DNA of 64,000 nucleotides from Massilia alkalitolerans DSM 17462 (GTDB lineage: Bacteria > Pseudomonadota > Gammaproteobacteria > Burkholderiales > Burkholderiaceae_D): assembly GCF_000427785.1 (NCBI RefSeq), contig NZ_KE386581.1:1-64000 (forward strand), in the 5' to 3' direction. Below, in pieces: positions 17,654-26,845 of the stretch. Both the position numbers and the translations under genes were made by a program. The notes beneath the pieces are model-generated. The model ran no database searches. It saw nothing but the letters and a program-made list of their open reading frames with translations, and had not been told where the DNA came from. Position 1 is the stretch's first letter. Each line of letters opens with the position of its first letter.

Positions 17654-19559
17654 ATGCGGCGCAGAAGCGCTCGCCCTCGCGCGCAGGGTGGCCGTGGGCG
17701 CACTGGCGGCTTGCTCCCGTCACGGTCGCCAGCAGGGCGACCTGGTGGCGGCGGTCGCGGTCGACCTCCAGCTCGCGCCGGGCCTGCTCGTCGCGCACCA
17801 GCTGCAGCGCTTCCTCGGTCGACAGCTTGCCCGCCTCGGCCAGCCCGGCCAATGCGCCCAGCTGCTCCGCATCCATGTTCGCGTGGACGCGGGTCTTCAT
17901 GAAGTCGTTCAGCAGCGCCGCGTTGGGCGCCGCGGCCAGGGCCAGCTTGGCCGTGTCGTCCATCGCGGCGAAGGCCTCGAGGCGGCGCAGCTCCAGCGCG
18001 TGGCGGCGCTCTTCGGCATCCAGCTGCACGTCCTGCAGCGCGCGCGCCTGGCGCGCATCGAGCTCGATGGTGCGCGCCAGCTTGTCCTGCTGCTGTCCGG
18101 TGCGGGTGGATTCGATGCGCTGGCGGGCCTGCTCGTCTTCCCATTCCTGCAGGCGCTCGGCCTCGCGCCGATGCGCGGCATTCGCCAGCACCAGGCTCTG
18201 GTGACGCGCAAGGTGTTCCTGCTCGTCGATCTCGCGGGCACGGCGCGCCGCGTCCTCTTCGCTGGCGCGCAGGCGCACGAGTTCCGCCTGCCGGCGAGCG
18301 GCGTCTTCGATGAGCGCGGCCTGATCAAGCTTGTAGCGGATCTGCTGTTGCAGCAGTTGTTGGGAGAAGCGTTGGCGCGCGATTACCAGGGTCTGCCGGG
18401 CGTCCTGCTGGGCCACCTCGAGTTCGCTGCGCATGCGTACCTGGGCCAGGGCGCGCAGGTGCTGCCACTCCTGGGCCTCATCAAAGCGGCGCGCCCCCTT
18501 CTTTGCCAGCTCGTGTTCGAGGTCGAGCAGCACCTCGCCCGCGCCCCGTTCCAGCGCCTGCTTGCGCGAGCCGGCATCCAGGATGCGGGCATACAGTTCG
18601 ATCTGGCGCGCACGGACGGCGTGGGCGCGGTCGGCGCCCTGCAGCGACAGCTCGGCGCGCGCGATGGCGTCGTCCTGGCGCAGTTCGCGCTCGCGCTGGC
18701 GCACCCGGGCGGCCTGCTCGGCGCGGCGCAGGCGCTGCCATTCCTCGGCGTCGTACAGCTCGTCGAGGTGCTTGGCATGCTCGATCTGCACGTGGCGTTC
18801 GTCGGCCGCCAGCCACAGGCTGCCGACCCGGGCGCGGTGGGCGTCGTACTTGTCGTGGCGCAGCTCGACCGTGTCGACCTTCACCGCCGCCAACCCGTAT
18901 TCAAGCAGCAGCAGCTTGAGGCCGCCCTGCAGGCGCTCGTCGAACTGCTCGCGCAGCTCCCGGTTGCCGGCCATCTCGCGGATCGAGCGCGCGCCGACGA
19001 ATTCCTCGGCCAACTGGCGCACCGGCGCCGTCAGGAGCTCGCGCAGCTGATCGGCGCCGATGGTGCCCGGCAGCGTCATGAAGTGGCGCGCGAAGGCCGG
19101 CACGTTCTCGATCCGCAGGCTCACGGTGAGGCGCGCGCTGACGGCCAGGTGCTCGGAGGTGGCGACATCGTCGAAGCGGAACTCGACCGGCAGCGCGCCG
19201 GTGCGGGTAACCAGGATTTCGGCGTGCTGGTCGCGCAGCAGGTGGTTCAGGCGGGTGAAGAAACCCTCGATCTCGTACTCGCCCTGGGGCACCTCGGTGG
19301 CCTTGTCGCCCTGCAGGATGTAGGCGCGCGCCGTGGCCGGCACGCGCAGGGTCTTCACGAACACGCCCGAGAGTTCGCGCACGCCGAAGAACACGGCCAG
19401 TTCGTCCGGGCCGGCGACCCAGCGGTTCTCGCGCAGCACCGGGCTATTGCGCGGCGCGCCCAGGATCAGGCCACAGCCGGCGCAATAGCGCGCGTCGCCG
19501 CCCTGCTTGCGCTCGCAGCGCGGGCAACTGGCGCCTTTCACTCCGAACATCTGGAACAT
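17631..19559 (-). CDS. SPFH/band-7-like protein with zinc ribbons at both ends
   Basis: 642 aa. The N-terminus is a four-Cys zinc ribbon (CPRCERKQGGDARYCAGC), then a SPFH-type domain (~45-270) like the bacterial virion-core/YdjI group, with LTVSLRIENVPAFARHFM and a terminal LLLEYGLAAVKVDTVEL. A long helical, charged region (~270-610) suggests oligomerisation. The C-terminus is a second zinc ribbon (CAHGHPAREGERFCAACG). No membrane segment is seen. SPFH proteins form large rings scaffolding membrane complexes; here a scaffold for the kinase/PBP machinery is a reasonable guess. I start at ATG 19559; the frame is open further upstream but has no SPFH content. 67 nt separate it from the preceding gene. 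Confidence 0.8.
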   Translation of the reverse strand: MFQMFGVKGASCPRCERKQGGDARYCAGCGLILGAPRNSPVLRENRWVAGPDELAVFFGVRELSGVFVKTLRVPATARAYILQGDKATEVPQGEYEIEGFFTRLNHLLRDQHAEILVTRTGALPVEFRFDDVATSEHLAVSARLTVSLRIENVPAFARHFMTLPGTIGADQLRELLTAPVRQLAEEFVGARSIREMAGNRELREQFDERLQGGLKLLLLEYGLAAVKVDTVELRHDKYDAHRARVGSLWLAADERHVQIEHAKHLDELYDAEEWQRLRRAEQAARVRQRERELRQDDAIARAELSLQGADRAHAVRARQIELYARILDAGSRKQALERGAGEVLLDLEHELAKKGARRFDEAQEWQHLRALAQVRMRSELEVAQQDARQTLVIARQRFSQQLLQQQIRYKLDQAALIEDAARRQAELVRLRASEEDAARRAREIDEQEHLARHQSLVLANAAHRREAERLQEWEDEQARQRIESTRTGQQQDKLARTIELDARQARALQDVQLDAEERRHALELRRLEAFAAMDDTAKLALAAAPNAALLNDFMKTRVHANMDAEQLGALAGLAEAGKLSTEEALQLVRDEQARRELEVDRDRRHQVALLATVTGASRQCAHGHPAREGERFCAACGAAIPH

Positions 19560-19626
19560 ATCCGACTCCGTTTCCGTTTCTTCCTGCACAAGCTCACCCG
19601 GCGATTCTAGCGCAGCCGGGCGCGAT

Positions 19627-20619
19627 TCAAATGATCCCGATCCTGTCGACGCAGGCCAGGCTGGCCCCGCGCTCCTGCAGCGCCGCACGCCAGCCCGGCG
19701 GCAGCTGCGCTTCCCAGGCCCGCGGCACCAGGATGCGGTCGCCCGGCGCCGCTTCGCGTCCCAGCAGCGCGCACTTTGGCAGCACGCCCTCGACCGTCTC
19801 GACCCGCCCCGCATGCCAGCTTGACGACTGGCCGGTGGCCAGAACCCGGCCACGCGCCAGGAATTCACGCCCGCGCGCCATGCGGTCGGCCATGACCAGG
19901 GCCAGCTCGAAGGAAGCGCCCTGGAAGCGCTCTTCGCCGAAGCGCACCGTGGTGCGCCACTGCCCCAGGCCGCGGCCATCGAAGTGGCGGGAAGCGGCCA
20001 GCACCGCCCCTACCCGCGCCTGCAACGCGGCGTCGACGCCCGGGGCCGTGATACTTGCCTCCTCCTCGCCCTCGTGCGGCGCGGGACGCACGCTGACTTC
20101 GACCCAGCACAGGCTGTCGCCGGCGCCGCCGCTATACAGCGGGAACCAGGCGCGCGCGCTCGACACGCCGGCGGCCGGATCGGGATGCCCGGTCAGGGCG
20201 CCGAGGTGCGGCAGGCCGCCCTCGCCCCCGGCCAGCACGCCGAGCGGCGCCTGGCCCAGGGCGTGGCCGTCGATGCGGCCCAGCTGCCAGGCGTCGGACC
20301 AGCCGTTGGCCACCACCGGGCGCGGCGACTGCCACAGGCCGCGCACCATGCGGTCGGCCAGCACGCAGGCCAGTTCCCAGTCGCGGCTGCCCTCGGCTGG
20401 CGCGCGGTCGAGGCTGAGCACCACCTGGTCGCGGCTGTCGACACGCGACTCGGTGTGGCGCGCCAGGCGCACCACTTCCTGCATGCGCCGGGCCAGCGCC
20501 GGCGCATCCGGCACGCTGCACTTGACGTCGGCGCGGCTGCCGCGCGGGCGCACGCTGGCCGTCACGGTCAAGTACGCGCCATCTGGCGCGATGCTGCGCA
20601 CGGTGACGGGTGCGTTCAT
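19627..20619 (-). CDS. Protein with two degenerate Lon (S16)-protease-like repeats
   Basis: 330 aa, no close family recognised. Two halves repeat the same pattern: an ELAxVxADRMxRG helix, a short strand, then a WxxGRxxxxxG strand (about 95-160 and 230-310). The second repeat reads GASFELALVMADRMARG, later VEGVLPKCALLG and GDRILVPRAW, matching in order the GPSAG helix, the GGLKEK region and the terminal ILIP strand of the Lon protease domain. The Ser and Lys are in roughly the right places only in the second repeat; the first lacks Ser. Protease activity is therefore uncertain. Start at ATG 20619, overlapping the upstream stop (ATGA). Confidence 0.65.
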   Translation of the reverse strand: MNAPVTVRSIAPDGAYLTVTASVRPRGSRADVKCSVPDAPALARRMQEVVRLARHTESRVDSRDQVVLSLDRAPAEGSRDWELACVLADRMVRGLWQSPRPVVANGWSDAWQLGRIDGHALGQAPLGVLAGGEGGLPHLGALTGHPDPAAGVSSARAWFPLYSGGAGDSLCWVEVSVRPAPHEGEEEASITAPGVDAALQARVGAVLAASRHFDGRGLGQWRTTVRFGEERFQGASFELALVMADRMARGREFLARGRVLATGQSSSWHAGRVETVEGVLPKCALLGREAAPGDRILVPRAWEAQLPPGWRAALQERGASLACVDRIGII

Positions 20620-21650
20620 GCCGATTCTCCCGCGATGTCGCGGCGCGCCGCGCAGTCGCATTCGAGATTGGCGACGATGCGGTCGGCCTCGTCCAGCAGC
20701 GCCGCCACCAGCGCCGCGTCGCCCAGCTTCATGCGCGCCAGCAGCGCCCAGGCCTCGTCGAGCGCGGCGGCGGCGCGCTTGCTGTGGCGGGCGCGGCGCC
20801 GCTGCTGGTCCAGCGCAAGGGGCTGGCCCGGCGCCGCCAGTTCGAGCGCCGGCATGGTCCCGACCGACAGGCTGACCAGGTCGAGCCGGCGCAGCAGCTC
20901 CTGGTGGCGGCGGAACACGGCGCAATCGGCCGGCAGCAGCGCCAGCCGCAGGCCGCACATCACGCCGGGCAATTCCAGGAACAGGCGGCGCAAGGCCTTC
21001 GCATCCTCGAGCCCCGGATCGAACGCCGTCTGTTGAAGCGCTGGTGCGACCGCCGGCGCGGGCTGCGACGCCAGCCTGGCCATGAGCAGCGCCGCCAGGT
21101 CGCGCGACGCACCGAGATCGACCGGCACGCAGTCGTCCACCATCACGCCGAAGCGCGTGTACAGCAGCTGGTTGAAGCCGGTACGAAAAGCATTCCACTC
21201 TTCGAAGCTGGTGCAGGGCGGCAGATTGAGGTTGCCCTGCTCCAGTTCGCGCTGCAGCGCGGACTGGAGCAGCATCACGAAGCCGTCCAGCGCCACCTGC
21301 TGCGCTGCTTCGCTGGCCAGGAACAGGTCAAAGCGTTGCTGGGCTTCGCGCGGGTCCGGCGCATCGATCGCAAAGCGCACCCGCAAGCCGATCTCGGGCG
21401 CGGCGGCGAAGGGCGTCAGCTCGCAGCCGTAGGGGCCCGGGTGCACGCACCAGGCGGTTTCGCCGTCCAGGATCGCGACCCGCGCGCCTTCGCTCAGGCG
21501 CCGGGTATGGCCGTCCTTGTTCGCCAGCACGGCGAAGCTCCCGGCCGGCACCGTGCAGCCCTTGGCCAGCGGCAGCGCGATGAAGCCCGCGCCCAGGCCG
21601 TCGAGCTTGGGGGCAGGCTGGCGGAACGGCCGTGTGAACAGGTTCAGCAT
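20616..21650 (-). CDS. SPFH/band-7-like protein
   Basis: 344 aa, weakly recognised. After MLNLFTRPFRQ, residues ~28-175 follow the SPFH order seen in the zinc-ribbon protein of the same operon: CTVPAGSFAVLANKDG, a beta-rich part, LRVRFAIDAPDPREAQ, then EEWNAFRTGFNQLLYTRFGVMVDD and VPVDLG. The rest is helical with several Cys near the end (LECDCAARR). Probably a second scaffold subunit. It starts one base after the upstream stop and overlaps the downstream gene by 4 nt. I reject the upstream in-frame extension, which is low-complexity. Confidence 0.6.
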   Translation of the reverse strand: MLNLFTRPFRQPAPKLDGLGAGFIALPLAKGCTVPAGSFAVLANKDGHTRRLSEGARVAILDGETAWCVHPGPYGCELTPFAAAPEIGLRVRFAIDAPDPREAQQRFDLFLASEAAQQVALDGFVMLLQSALQRELEQGNLNLPPCTSFEEWNAFRTGFNQLLYTRFGVMVDDCVPVDLGASRDLAALLMARLASQPAPAVAPALQQTAFDPGLEDAKALRRLFLELPGVMCGLRLALLPADCAVFRRHQELLRRLDLVSLSVGTMPALELAAPGQPLALDQQRRRARHSKRAAAALDEAWALLARMKLGDAALVAALLDEADRIVANLECDCAARRDIAGESA

Positions 21651-21651
21651 C

Positions 21652-22197
21652 CTAGGCTCCCGCCGGCTCCACGGTAAACCGTGCGCCGTGCTGCTGCAGA
21701 TGCTGCGCCGGCGCTTGCGCGAACGGCCAGGAGCCTTCGCACTCGCCGTCGCTGTCGAGTCTTCCTTCGAGCACCGTGGCGCCTGCGCCATCGAGCACGC
21801 GCAGCAGCCCGCCGGCGCGCAGCAGGGTGGCGGCCAGCGGCGCTTGCGGGTCGAGCTGCAGGATCACCCGCTTCCCCACGAAATGCAGGCGCCAGGCGCC
21901 ATCGTCGGTGACCAGGGTGTCGAGCGCCGCGCCGCCGTCGGCGGCGCGCAGCATGCCGGCGCTGCCGCGCCATTGGCGCGACGCGCATTGTTCCGGGTGG
22001 GCGTCGGCCAGGGTGCGCAGGCGGCGTGTCGTGAGCGGCGAGGCCTGCAGCGCGCTGCGTTCGCCCGCCGTCAGCGGGCGGCTGCCGTCGAGCGCGGCCA
22101 GCAGCACCGCGTCGTCCAGCACCAGGCGGTCGCCTTCGACCCGGCGGCCTGCGATCAGCTGCGCCTGCAGCTTGCGGTCAAGTATCGTCATTCCCAT
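21652..22197 (-). CDS. Hypothetical protein of the kinase/PBP operon
   Basis: 181 aa, not recognised. The N-terminal ~70 residues are helical and polar; residues ~85-175 are beta-rich with WRLHFVGKRVILQLDP and LLRVLDGAGATVLEGRLD, like a small beta-sandwich. No signal peptide or membrane segment. The ATG overlaps the upstream stop as TAATG, and AAGGAGGAAATG just before is a strong SD, so translation is coupled to the upstream gene. Two nearby starts (22197 and 22191) are possible. Confidence 0.7.
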   Translation of the reverse strand: MGMTILDRKLQAQLIAGRRVEGDRLVLDDAVLLAALDGSRPLTAGERSALQASPLTTRRLRTLADAHPEQCASRQWRGSAGMLRAADGGAALDTLVTDDGAWRLHFVGKRVILQLDPQAPLAATLLRAGGLLRVLDGAGATVLEGRLDSDGECEGSWPFAQAPAQHLQQHGARFTVEPAGA

Positions 22198-23483
22198 TAC
22201 ATTTCCTCCTTGTTGCCGGCCGCCGCACCGAGCCGGGCGATGGCGGCGTCGCGCCGCTTGCGCAGGGTCGGCAGCGACACCCCGTCGAGCAGCGCAAGCT
22301 GCTGCATGGTCGGCAGTTCGCCGGTGGCCGGATCGAGCCACGCCAGCGGATAACTGTCGTCGAAGGGTCCGAGCAGCTTCAGATAGACCGCCAGCCGCAC
22401 CGGCAGCGAGTCGCCCTCCATCATGCGCGCCGCCCAGCTGCCGCGCTCCTGGGCCGCCGCCGCTACCTGCAGGTAGCGGGGGGACAGTGAAACGCGCCCG
22501 GCCAGCGCCTCGTCCAGCACCAGGAGCGGCGCGCCCGCGGGCGGATCGTCGTCGCCGGCCTCGGTGGCGGCCAGGTCCAGCTCGTCCTGGCGCGCCTCCA
22601 GCACCAGGTCCGGGCCCGGCGTAACGGCGGCCTCCGATTCGCCCAGCACGCGCCAGTAGTCGTCCAGCCAGGCGCTGGCGTCGCTGCCGTCCCGCAGCCA
22701 GTCGCGGTCCTGGTTCGAGGACAGGGCTTCGTACTCGCCGATCTCGCGCAGCATGGCGCCGATCTTGTCCGGCTGGTCCTTCAGGCTGGCGAAGCGCTTG
22801 GAACGGGTGTGCAGCGGCCCGGCGGCGCCGGTGAAACGCTCCAGGCTCTCGCTCCAGCGCAGGATCCATTCGGGGCGGCAATCGAGGATGCTGCGCAGCT
22901 GGCGCGCCTCGATCGGCTGGAGTTCGATCGTGCGCCCGAGGATGGCGCCCACTTGGTCGCGGTGCTCGCGCCAGGACGCGAACAGGCGCGCCACGTCGCC
23001 GTAGGCGGTGTCGAGCATGCGGTAGGCGTACATCCGGTTCGGGCTGCAGGGCCGCCCGCAGGCCGCCTGGTAGTTGTCGCTGTCGACCTTGTCGCGCAGG
23101 ACCGCGTACAGGTCGTTGAATTTCTTGCGCAGCAGCGCGTCGCCGCCCGGCGCGGCCCAGAAGGCGCCCATGCGCGCATGCTCGCCCGCCACCGCCGCGC
23201 ACAAGGCGGCCCAGTCGCCTGGCCGGGCCTGCAGTTCATAGACCAGGCTCAGGGCCAGTTCGAGGACGCTGTCGCCGTAGCTGTTGCCGGGCTGCTCGCC
23301 GCGGCGGCTCCCGTAGAGGGCCTGCGCCGCCGTGTCGACATACTCCGCCAGGAGTTCTTCGCACGCGGGTTCGAGCAGGCGGACCGGATCGATGCGGGCG
23401 AGCGCCTGCAGCGAGCATTGCCCCAGCAACTTGCGGACCTGCTCCCAACCGTGCTCCTGGTACCGGGTTCCCGGCAAACGCAT
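22197..23483 (-). CDS. Hypothetical protein with C-terminal HTH-like segment
   Basis: 428 aa, not recognised. It is mostly helical and soluble. The last ~35 residues (TMQQLALLDGVSLPTLRKRR) look like a sigma-type helix-turn-helix, so a DNA-binding or HTH-derived interaction domain is possible. An acidic linker (AATEAGDDDPPAG) precedes it. ATG 23483 is chosen because AGGAAGG sits right in front of it; a longer frame to 23549 exists. It is 90 nt after the PBP stop and coupled to the next gene. Confidence 0.7.
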   Translation of the reverse strand: MRLPGTRYQEHGWEQVRKLLGQCSLQALARIDPVRLLEPACEELLAEYVDTAAQALYGSRRGEQPGNSYGDSVLELALSLVYELQARPGDWAALCAAVAGEHARMGAFWAAPGGDALLRKKFNDLYAVLRDKVDSDNYQAACGRPCSPNRMYAYRMLDTAYGDVARLFASWREHRDQVGAILGRTIELQPIEARQLRSILDCRPEWILRWSESLERFTGAAGPLHTRSKRFASLKDQPDKIGAMLREIGEYEALSSNQDRDWLRDGSDASAWLDDYWRVLGESEAAVTPGPDLVLEARQDELDLAATEAGDDDPPAGAPLLVLDEALAGRVSLSPRYLQVAAAAQERGSWAARMMEGDSLPVRLAVYLKLLGPFDDSYPLAWLDPATGELPTMQQLALLDGVSLPTLRKRRDAAIARLGAAAGNKEEM

Positions 23484-23573
23484 ACCTTCCTCATCCTCGT
23501 CGCCATCCGCACAAGAGCGGATTGTCAACAGATGATGCCATACAAACACAAAATCCGGGCGCGCAGATGGCGG

Positions 23574-26500
23574 TCAATTCCCCTTCTGTTCGAGGGATTG
23601 CCCTTGCATGAAACGCAACAAGCCCGCAAGGAGCGGCGCGGCATGCGCGCCACCCGTGAGGCTGGACTCGCTGACGAAGGCGGCGAAGGCGAGCCGGCGG
23701 GTCTGGCCCGGCAGGCTGCCCGGTTCCAGCCAGCCCATGAACCAGACCGTCGCCATGCCGTCCTCGCCGGTGGGCGCAGTGCCGGTCTTGCCGAACAGGC
23801 CGGCGCGCAAGGCGTCGAACTCCTTGCCGCGGAAGGCGCCGGCCGCAGTGCCGCCCTGCACCACGCCCTTCATGCCGGCCCGCACCCGGTCGAGGCGCAC
23901 GCCCAGCTCGGGTCCGGGCTGCGCGAGCGCCGCGCGTCCGTCGAGTTCGAGCAGCAGGCGCGGCGCGACCAGCCTGCCCTGCCCGACCGCGGCGGCGACC
24001 AGCGCCATCTGCAGCGGGGTCGCCTGCATGCGCAGGCCGATCGCCATCTGGCGCACCTCGTGGCGGGTCTGGATCGGGTCCAGTTGGGACGGGCTGGCCT
24101 GCAGCGCGTCCCAGCCGGACCAGCGGAAGTCTTGCGGCAGCAGGCCGCCGTCGAGGCGCAGCGGGGTACCGAAACCGAGCCGGCGCGCCATGCCGGCAAC
24201 CGGCCGTAACGCATCCAGGGCGCCGGGGTCGATCTCGCGCACGCCCGGCACGCCGCCGTTCGGCCCGCCGCCGAGGCTGCGGTCGCCCAGCTCGGTGGTC
24301 CAGGCGAACCAGGTATTCACGCTGTGCGCCAGCGCCTGCGCCAGCCCGAAACGGCCCTCGACGGCGCGGGCGCCTGCCAGCTGTTCGCGGAAGTTGGTGA
24401 TGCGCGCGCCCCCTCCTTGCGGATAGGCGGGCGCGCCGGTGCGAAAGCCGTAGCCTGCTTCGCCCGCCATGGCGTCGATCGCGGTCAGCGGCAAGCCGGC
24501 CAGCAGGCGCTCCAGGCGGGCGTCGCCGCGCGCCGCCGCCTCCAGGCCGAGGGCAGTGACCACCTTGAAGGTCGAGCCGGGCGCCCGCCTGGCTCCGCCG
24601 TCGTGCTGGAAGGCCGGCAGACGCAAGGGGCTGCGCGCGGGATCGGCACGGTCGAAGTCGCGGATTTCCGGCCAGCGCGCCGGGTCGGCCGCGCCCACGC
24701 CGCCGCCGGCCGCCGCCAGCACGTCGCCGTTGCCGGCATCGAGCAGCACCAGGCCGGCCTGGCGCCCTTCCGGGATTGCCCCCGCACCCAGGCAGCGCCG
24801 GCCATCCCATTGCCCGGCGCGCAGGCCGACGCAGTCCAGCACCGCCTGTGCCGCTTCCTGCAGGCGCAGGTCCAGGCTCAGGCGCGCCGCATGGCTGCTG
24901 CCCGGCAGCCGGGCCAGCATGCCGGCGACGCTCGACGCGTGCTCGCGGTGCACGCCCAGCAGCGGGGCCAGCCCGGCCGCCTGCGCCGCGGCGCTGGCCC
25001 TGCCGTCGGTCCACAAGCTCTCTCCGTTGCGCCCGCTGAGCCGGACCTCGGCCAGGGCCGGGCGCGCCGCGGCGTTCGACGCCGGCAGCGCCTGCCAGGC
25101 CAGGCGGCCCCCTTCAGCGCGCACATGGCGGTAGGCGGCGTCGGCGTTGCCGGAGAGCCGGGCCAGGTCGAGCGGTTCGATCTCGAGTACGATGCGCCGT
25201 GCGCCCGGCACGGGCGCCAGGAGCACGCGCTGCACTGCGTCGCGCTCGCGGCAGGCGCGCCCGTCGCACACGCCGCTCACCGAGGCGGTCGCTCCCTCCA
25301 CCCGGCGCAGGCGCCCGGCCAGCAGCAGCTCACTTGGTTCGGCCTGGTCGAGGCTCAGGCGGGCGGTCGCGGCCCCGCCGCCGCCGTCCCAGGCGCCCAC
25401 CCGCGCCCACGGCGCCCAGCCTTCTGGCAGGCGCGCGAACAGGCGCATGGCGGCGACCGGCAGCCCGGCGTCCTGCGCGACCGGCACCCCGCCCACGCTC
25501 GCCTGCCACAACTGCCGGCTGTGCGGGCGCACGCGCCAGGCCAGCAGCCGGCGTTCGCTGTTGAACACCCGCAGCTGCTCGCGCACGAAGGCGCCATCGG
25601 CGCGGTAGTACAGGCGCACCAGCAGCTTGCGCCCTTCCTCGTCGAGGCGCACAGCTTCCCAGCCCGGCAGCGGCGCGCGCGCCTCTGGACTTGCCGCCGT
25701 CCAGGTGGCCAGGTCGCGCGGCGCGGCCTCGGCCAGGCCGCCGGGACCCAGGCGGATCAGCCCACGTGCCTGCAGTTGTTCGAACAGCAAGGCGTCTTCC
25801 AGCGCACGCGGCGCGCGCGCCGGCACCCGGTAGTCGCCCGCGGCGAGCTGCAGCGCCGGCAGCGCCACGCCGGGACCGAAAGCCTGTACCAGAGCGCCAC
25901 CCGCGGTCCGGTCGACGCCGGCGCGCTGCACCAGTAGTTCACCGGCCCGCGCACAGGTGCTGCTGGCGCGCCGGGTCAGCCTGAGCGCGCCGCCGGGCCA
26001 CACCAGCCAGCCCGCCGTGCCCAACAGTGCCTGGCCGCGCGCGCCGCGCACGACCCCTCCATTGCCGGCGTCGCCGACCCAGGCGGCGCGGGCGCCGCCC
26101 GCATTCCAGGCCAGCCGCATGGCGCCGCCGGCGTCGCCGCGCAGGTCCACGCGCGGCATGGCTGAGCCTGTTGCCGCCAGCAGCAGGTTGCGCGCCGGCG
26201 CCAGTTCGGCCGCCTCGCCGAAGGGATAGCCGATCCGCACCGGCCGCGTGCACAGGTCGATCCGCACCGGCGCTCCCAGGCGCATGCTTGACGCCACCAC
26301 CAGCGCGTTGGCGCCGTGCTGGACGATCTCGATGCCGGGCGCGCGCGGCACGCGCACGGTAACGCCGCCCAGCAGCGGCTGGAATGCGGATAGCGCCGCC
26401 GACTCGCCCGCCGCCGCGTGCGCGCCGGACGAGCCCAGCGAGCGCGCCGCCTGCGCCAGCAGCACGGCGCCGAGCACGAGCACCCCGCAAGCCGGCAGCA

Positions 26501-26627
26501 GCCACGGGGTGAACGGCAGCCGGGCCCGCGCCGCCGGCTTGCTGCCCAAGCGCAGGTTGCGCGCGCGCCGCCGCGCCGTGTGGCCGGCGGCGAAGGAATC
26601 CATCAGTGAGCTGAACGTGGCTGGCAT
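23574..26627 (-). CDS. Penicillin-binding protein (class B-type transpeptidase) with very long N-terminal region
   Basis: 1017 aa, much longer than usual PBP2/PBP3 (about 600). One membrane anchor lies at ~43-63. About 500 extracytoplasmic, beta-rich residues with no clear PBP dimerisation domain follow, then a transpeptidase domain with all three motifs: S685-T-F-K688, S769-V-N771 and K947-T-G949. It should crosslink peptidoglycan and is the natural partner of the SEDS protein at 1339, which has a comparable extra beta-rich region. First gene of the seven-gene minus run; divergent from the small exported protein at 26846. Called a transpeptidase with high certainty; the role of the N-terminal part is open. 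Confidence 0.92.
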   Translation of the reverse strand: MPATFSSLMDSFAAGHTARRRARNLRLGSKPAARARLPFTPWLLPACGVLVLGAVLLAQAARSLGSSGAHAAAGESAALSAFQPLLGGVTVRVPRAPGIEIVQHGANALVVASSMRLGAPVRIDLCTRPVRIGYPFGEAAELAPARNLLLAATGSAMPRVDLRGDAGGAMRLAWNAGGARAAWVGDAGNGGVVRGARGQALLGTAGWLVWPGGALRLTRRASSTCARAGELLVQRAGVDRTAGGALVQAFGPGVALPALQLAAGDYRVPARAPRALEDALLFEQLQARGLIRLGPGGLAEAAPRDLATWTAASPEARAPLPGWEAVRLDEEGRKLLVRLYYRADGAFVREQLRVFNSERRLLAWRVRPHSRQLWQASVGGVPVAQDAGLPVAAMRLFARLPEGWAPWARVGAWDGGGGAATARLSLDQAEPSELLLAGRLRRVEGATASVSGVCDGRACRERDAVQRVLLAPVPGARRIVLEIEPLDLARLSGNADAAYRHVRAEGGRLAWQALPASNAAARPALAEVRLSGRNGESLWTDGRASAAAQAAGLAPLLGVHREHASSVAGMLARLPGSSHAARLSLDLRLQEAAQAVLDCVGLRAGQWDGRRCLGAGAIPEGRQAGLVLLDAGNGDVLAAAGGGVGAADPARWPEIRDFDRADPARSPLRLPAFQHDGGARRAPGSTFKVVTALGLEAAARGDARLERLLAGLPLTAIDAMAGEAGYGFRTGAPAYPQGGGARITNFREQLAGARAVEGRFGLAQALAHSVNTWFAWTTELGDRSLGGGPNGGVPGVREIDPGALDALRPVAGMARRLGFGTPLRLDGGLLPQDFRWSGWDALQASPSQLDPIQTRHEVRQMAIGLRMQATPLQMALVAAAVGQGRLVAPRLLLELDGRAALAQPGPELGVRLDRVRAGMKGVVQGGTAAGAFRGKEFDALRAGLFGKTGTAPTGEDGMATVWFMGWLEPGSLPGQTRRLAFAAFVSESSLTGGAHAAPLLAGLLRFMQGQSLEQKGN

Positions 26628-26845
26628 CGGTATGTCGCGATAGGCGCGGCCTGGTCGTGGCCGCCTCGCGAACCCCTAGCCGAGGGGCGATGAAACCCAT
26701 CGGCGCGAGGATCCGCGCGCACGTTCACGCGCATTTTTCGACAGCTTGTTCCCCGTTTTCCGCGTCCCGTCGCAAGCGCCTCGCGGCCTGGAATCGCTTG
26801 GCCTACAGTGCACACATCGACAACCCACCCGCAAGGAGAAACACC

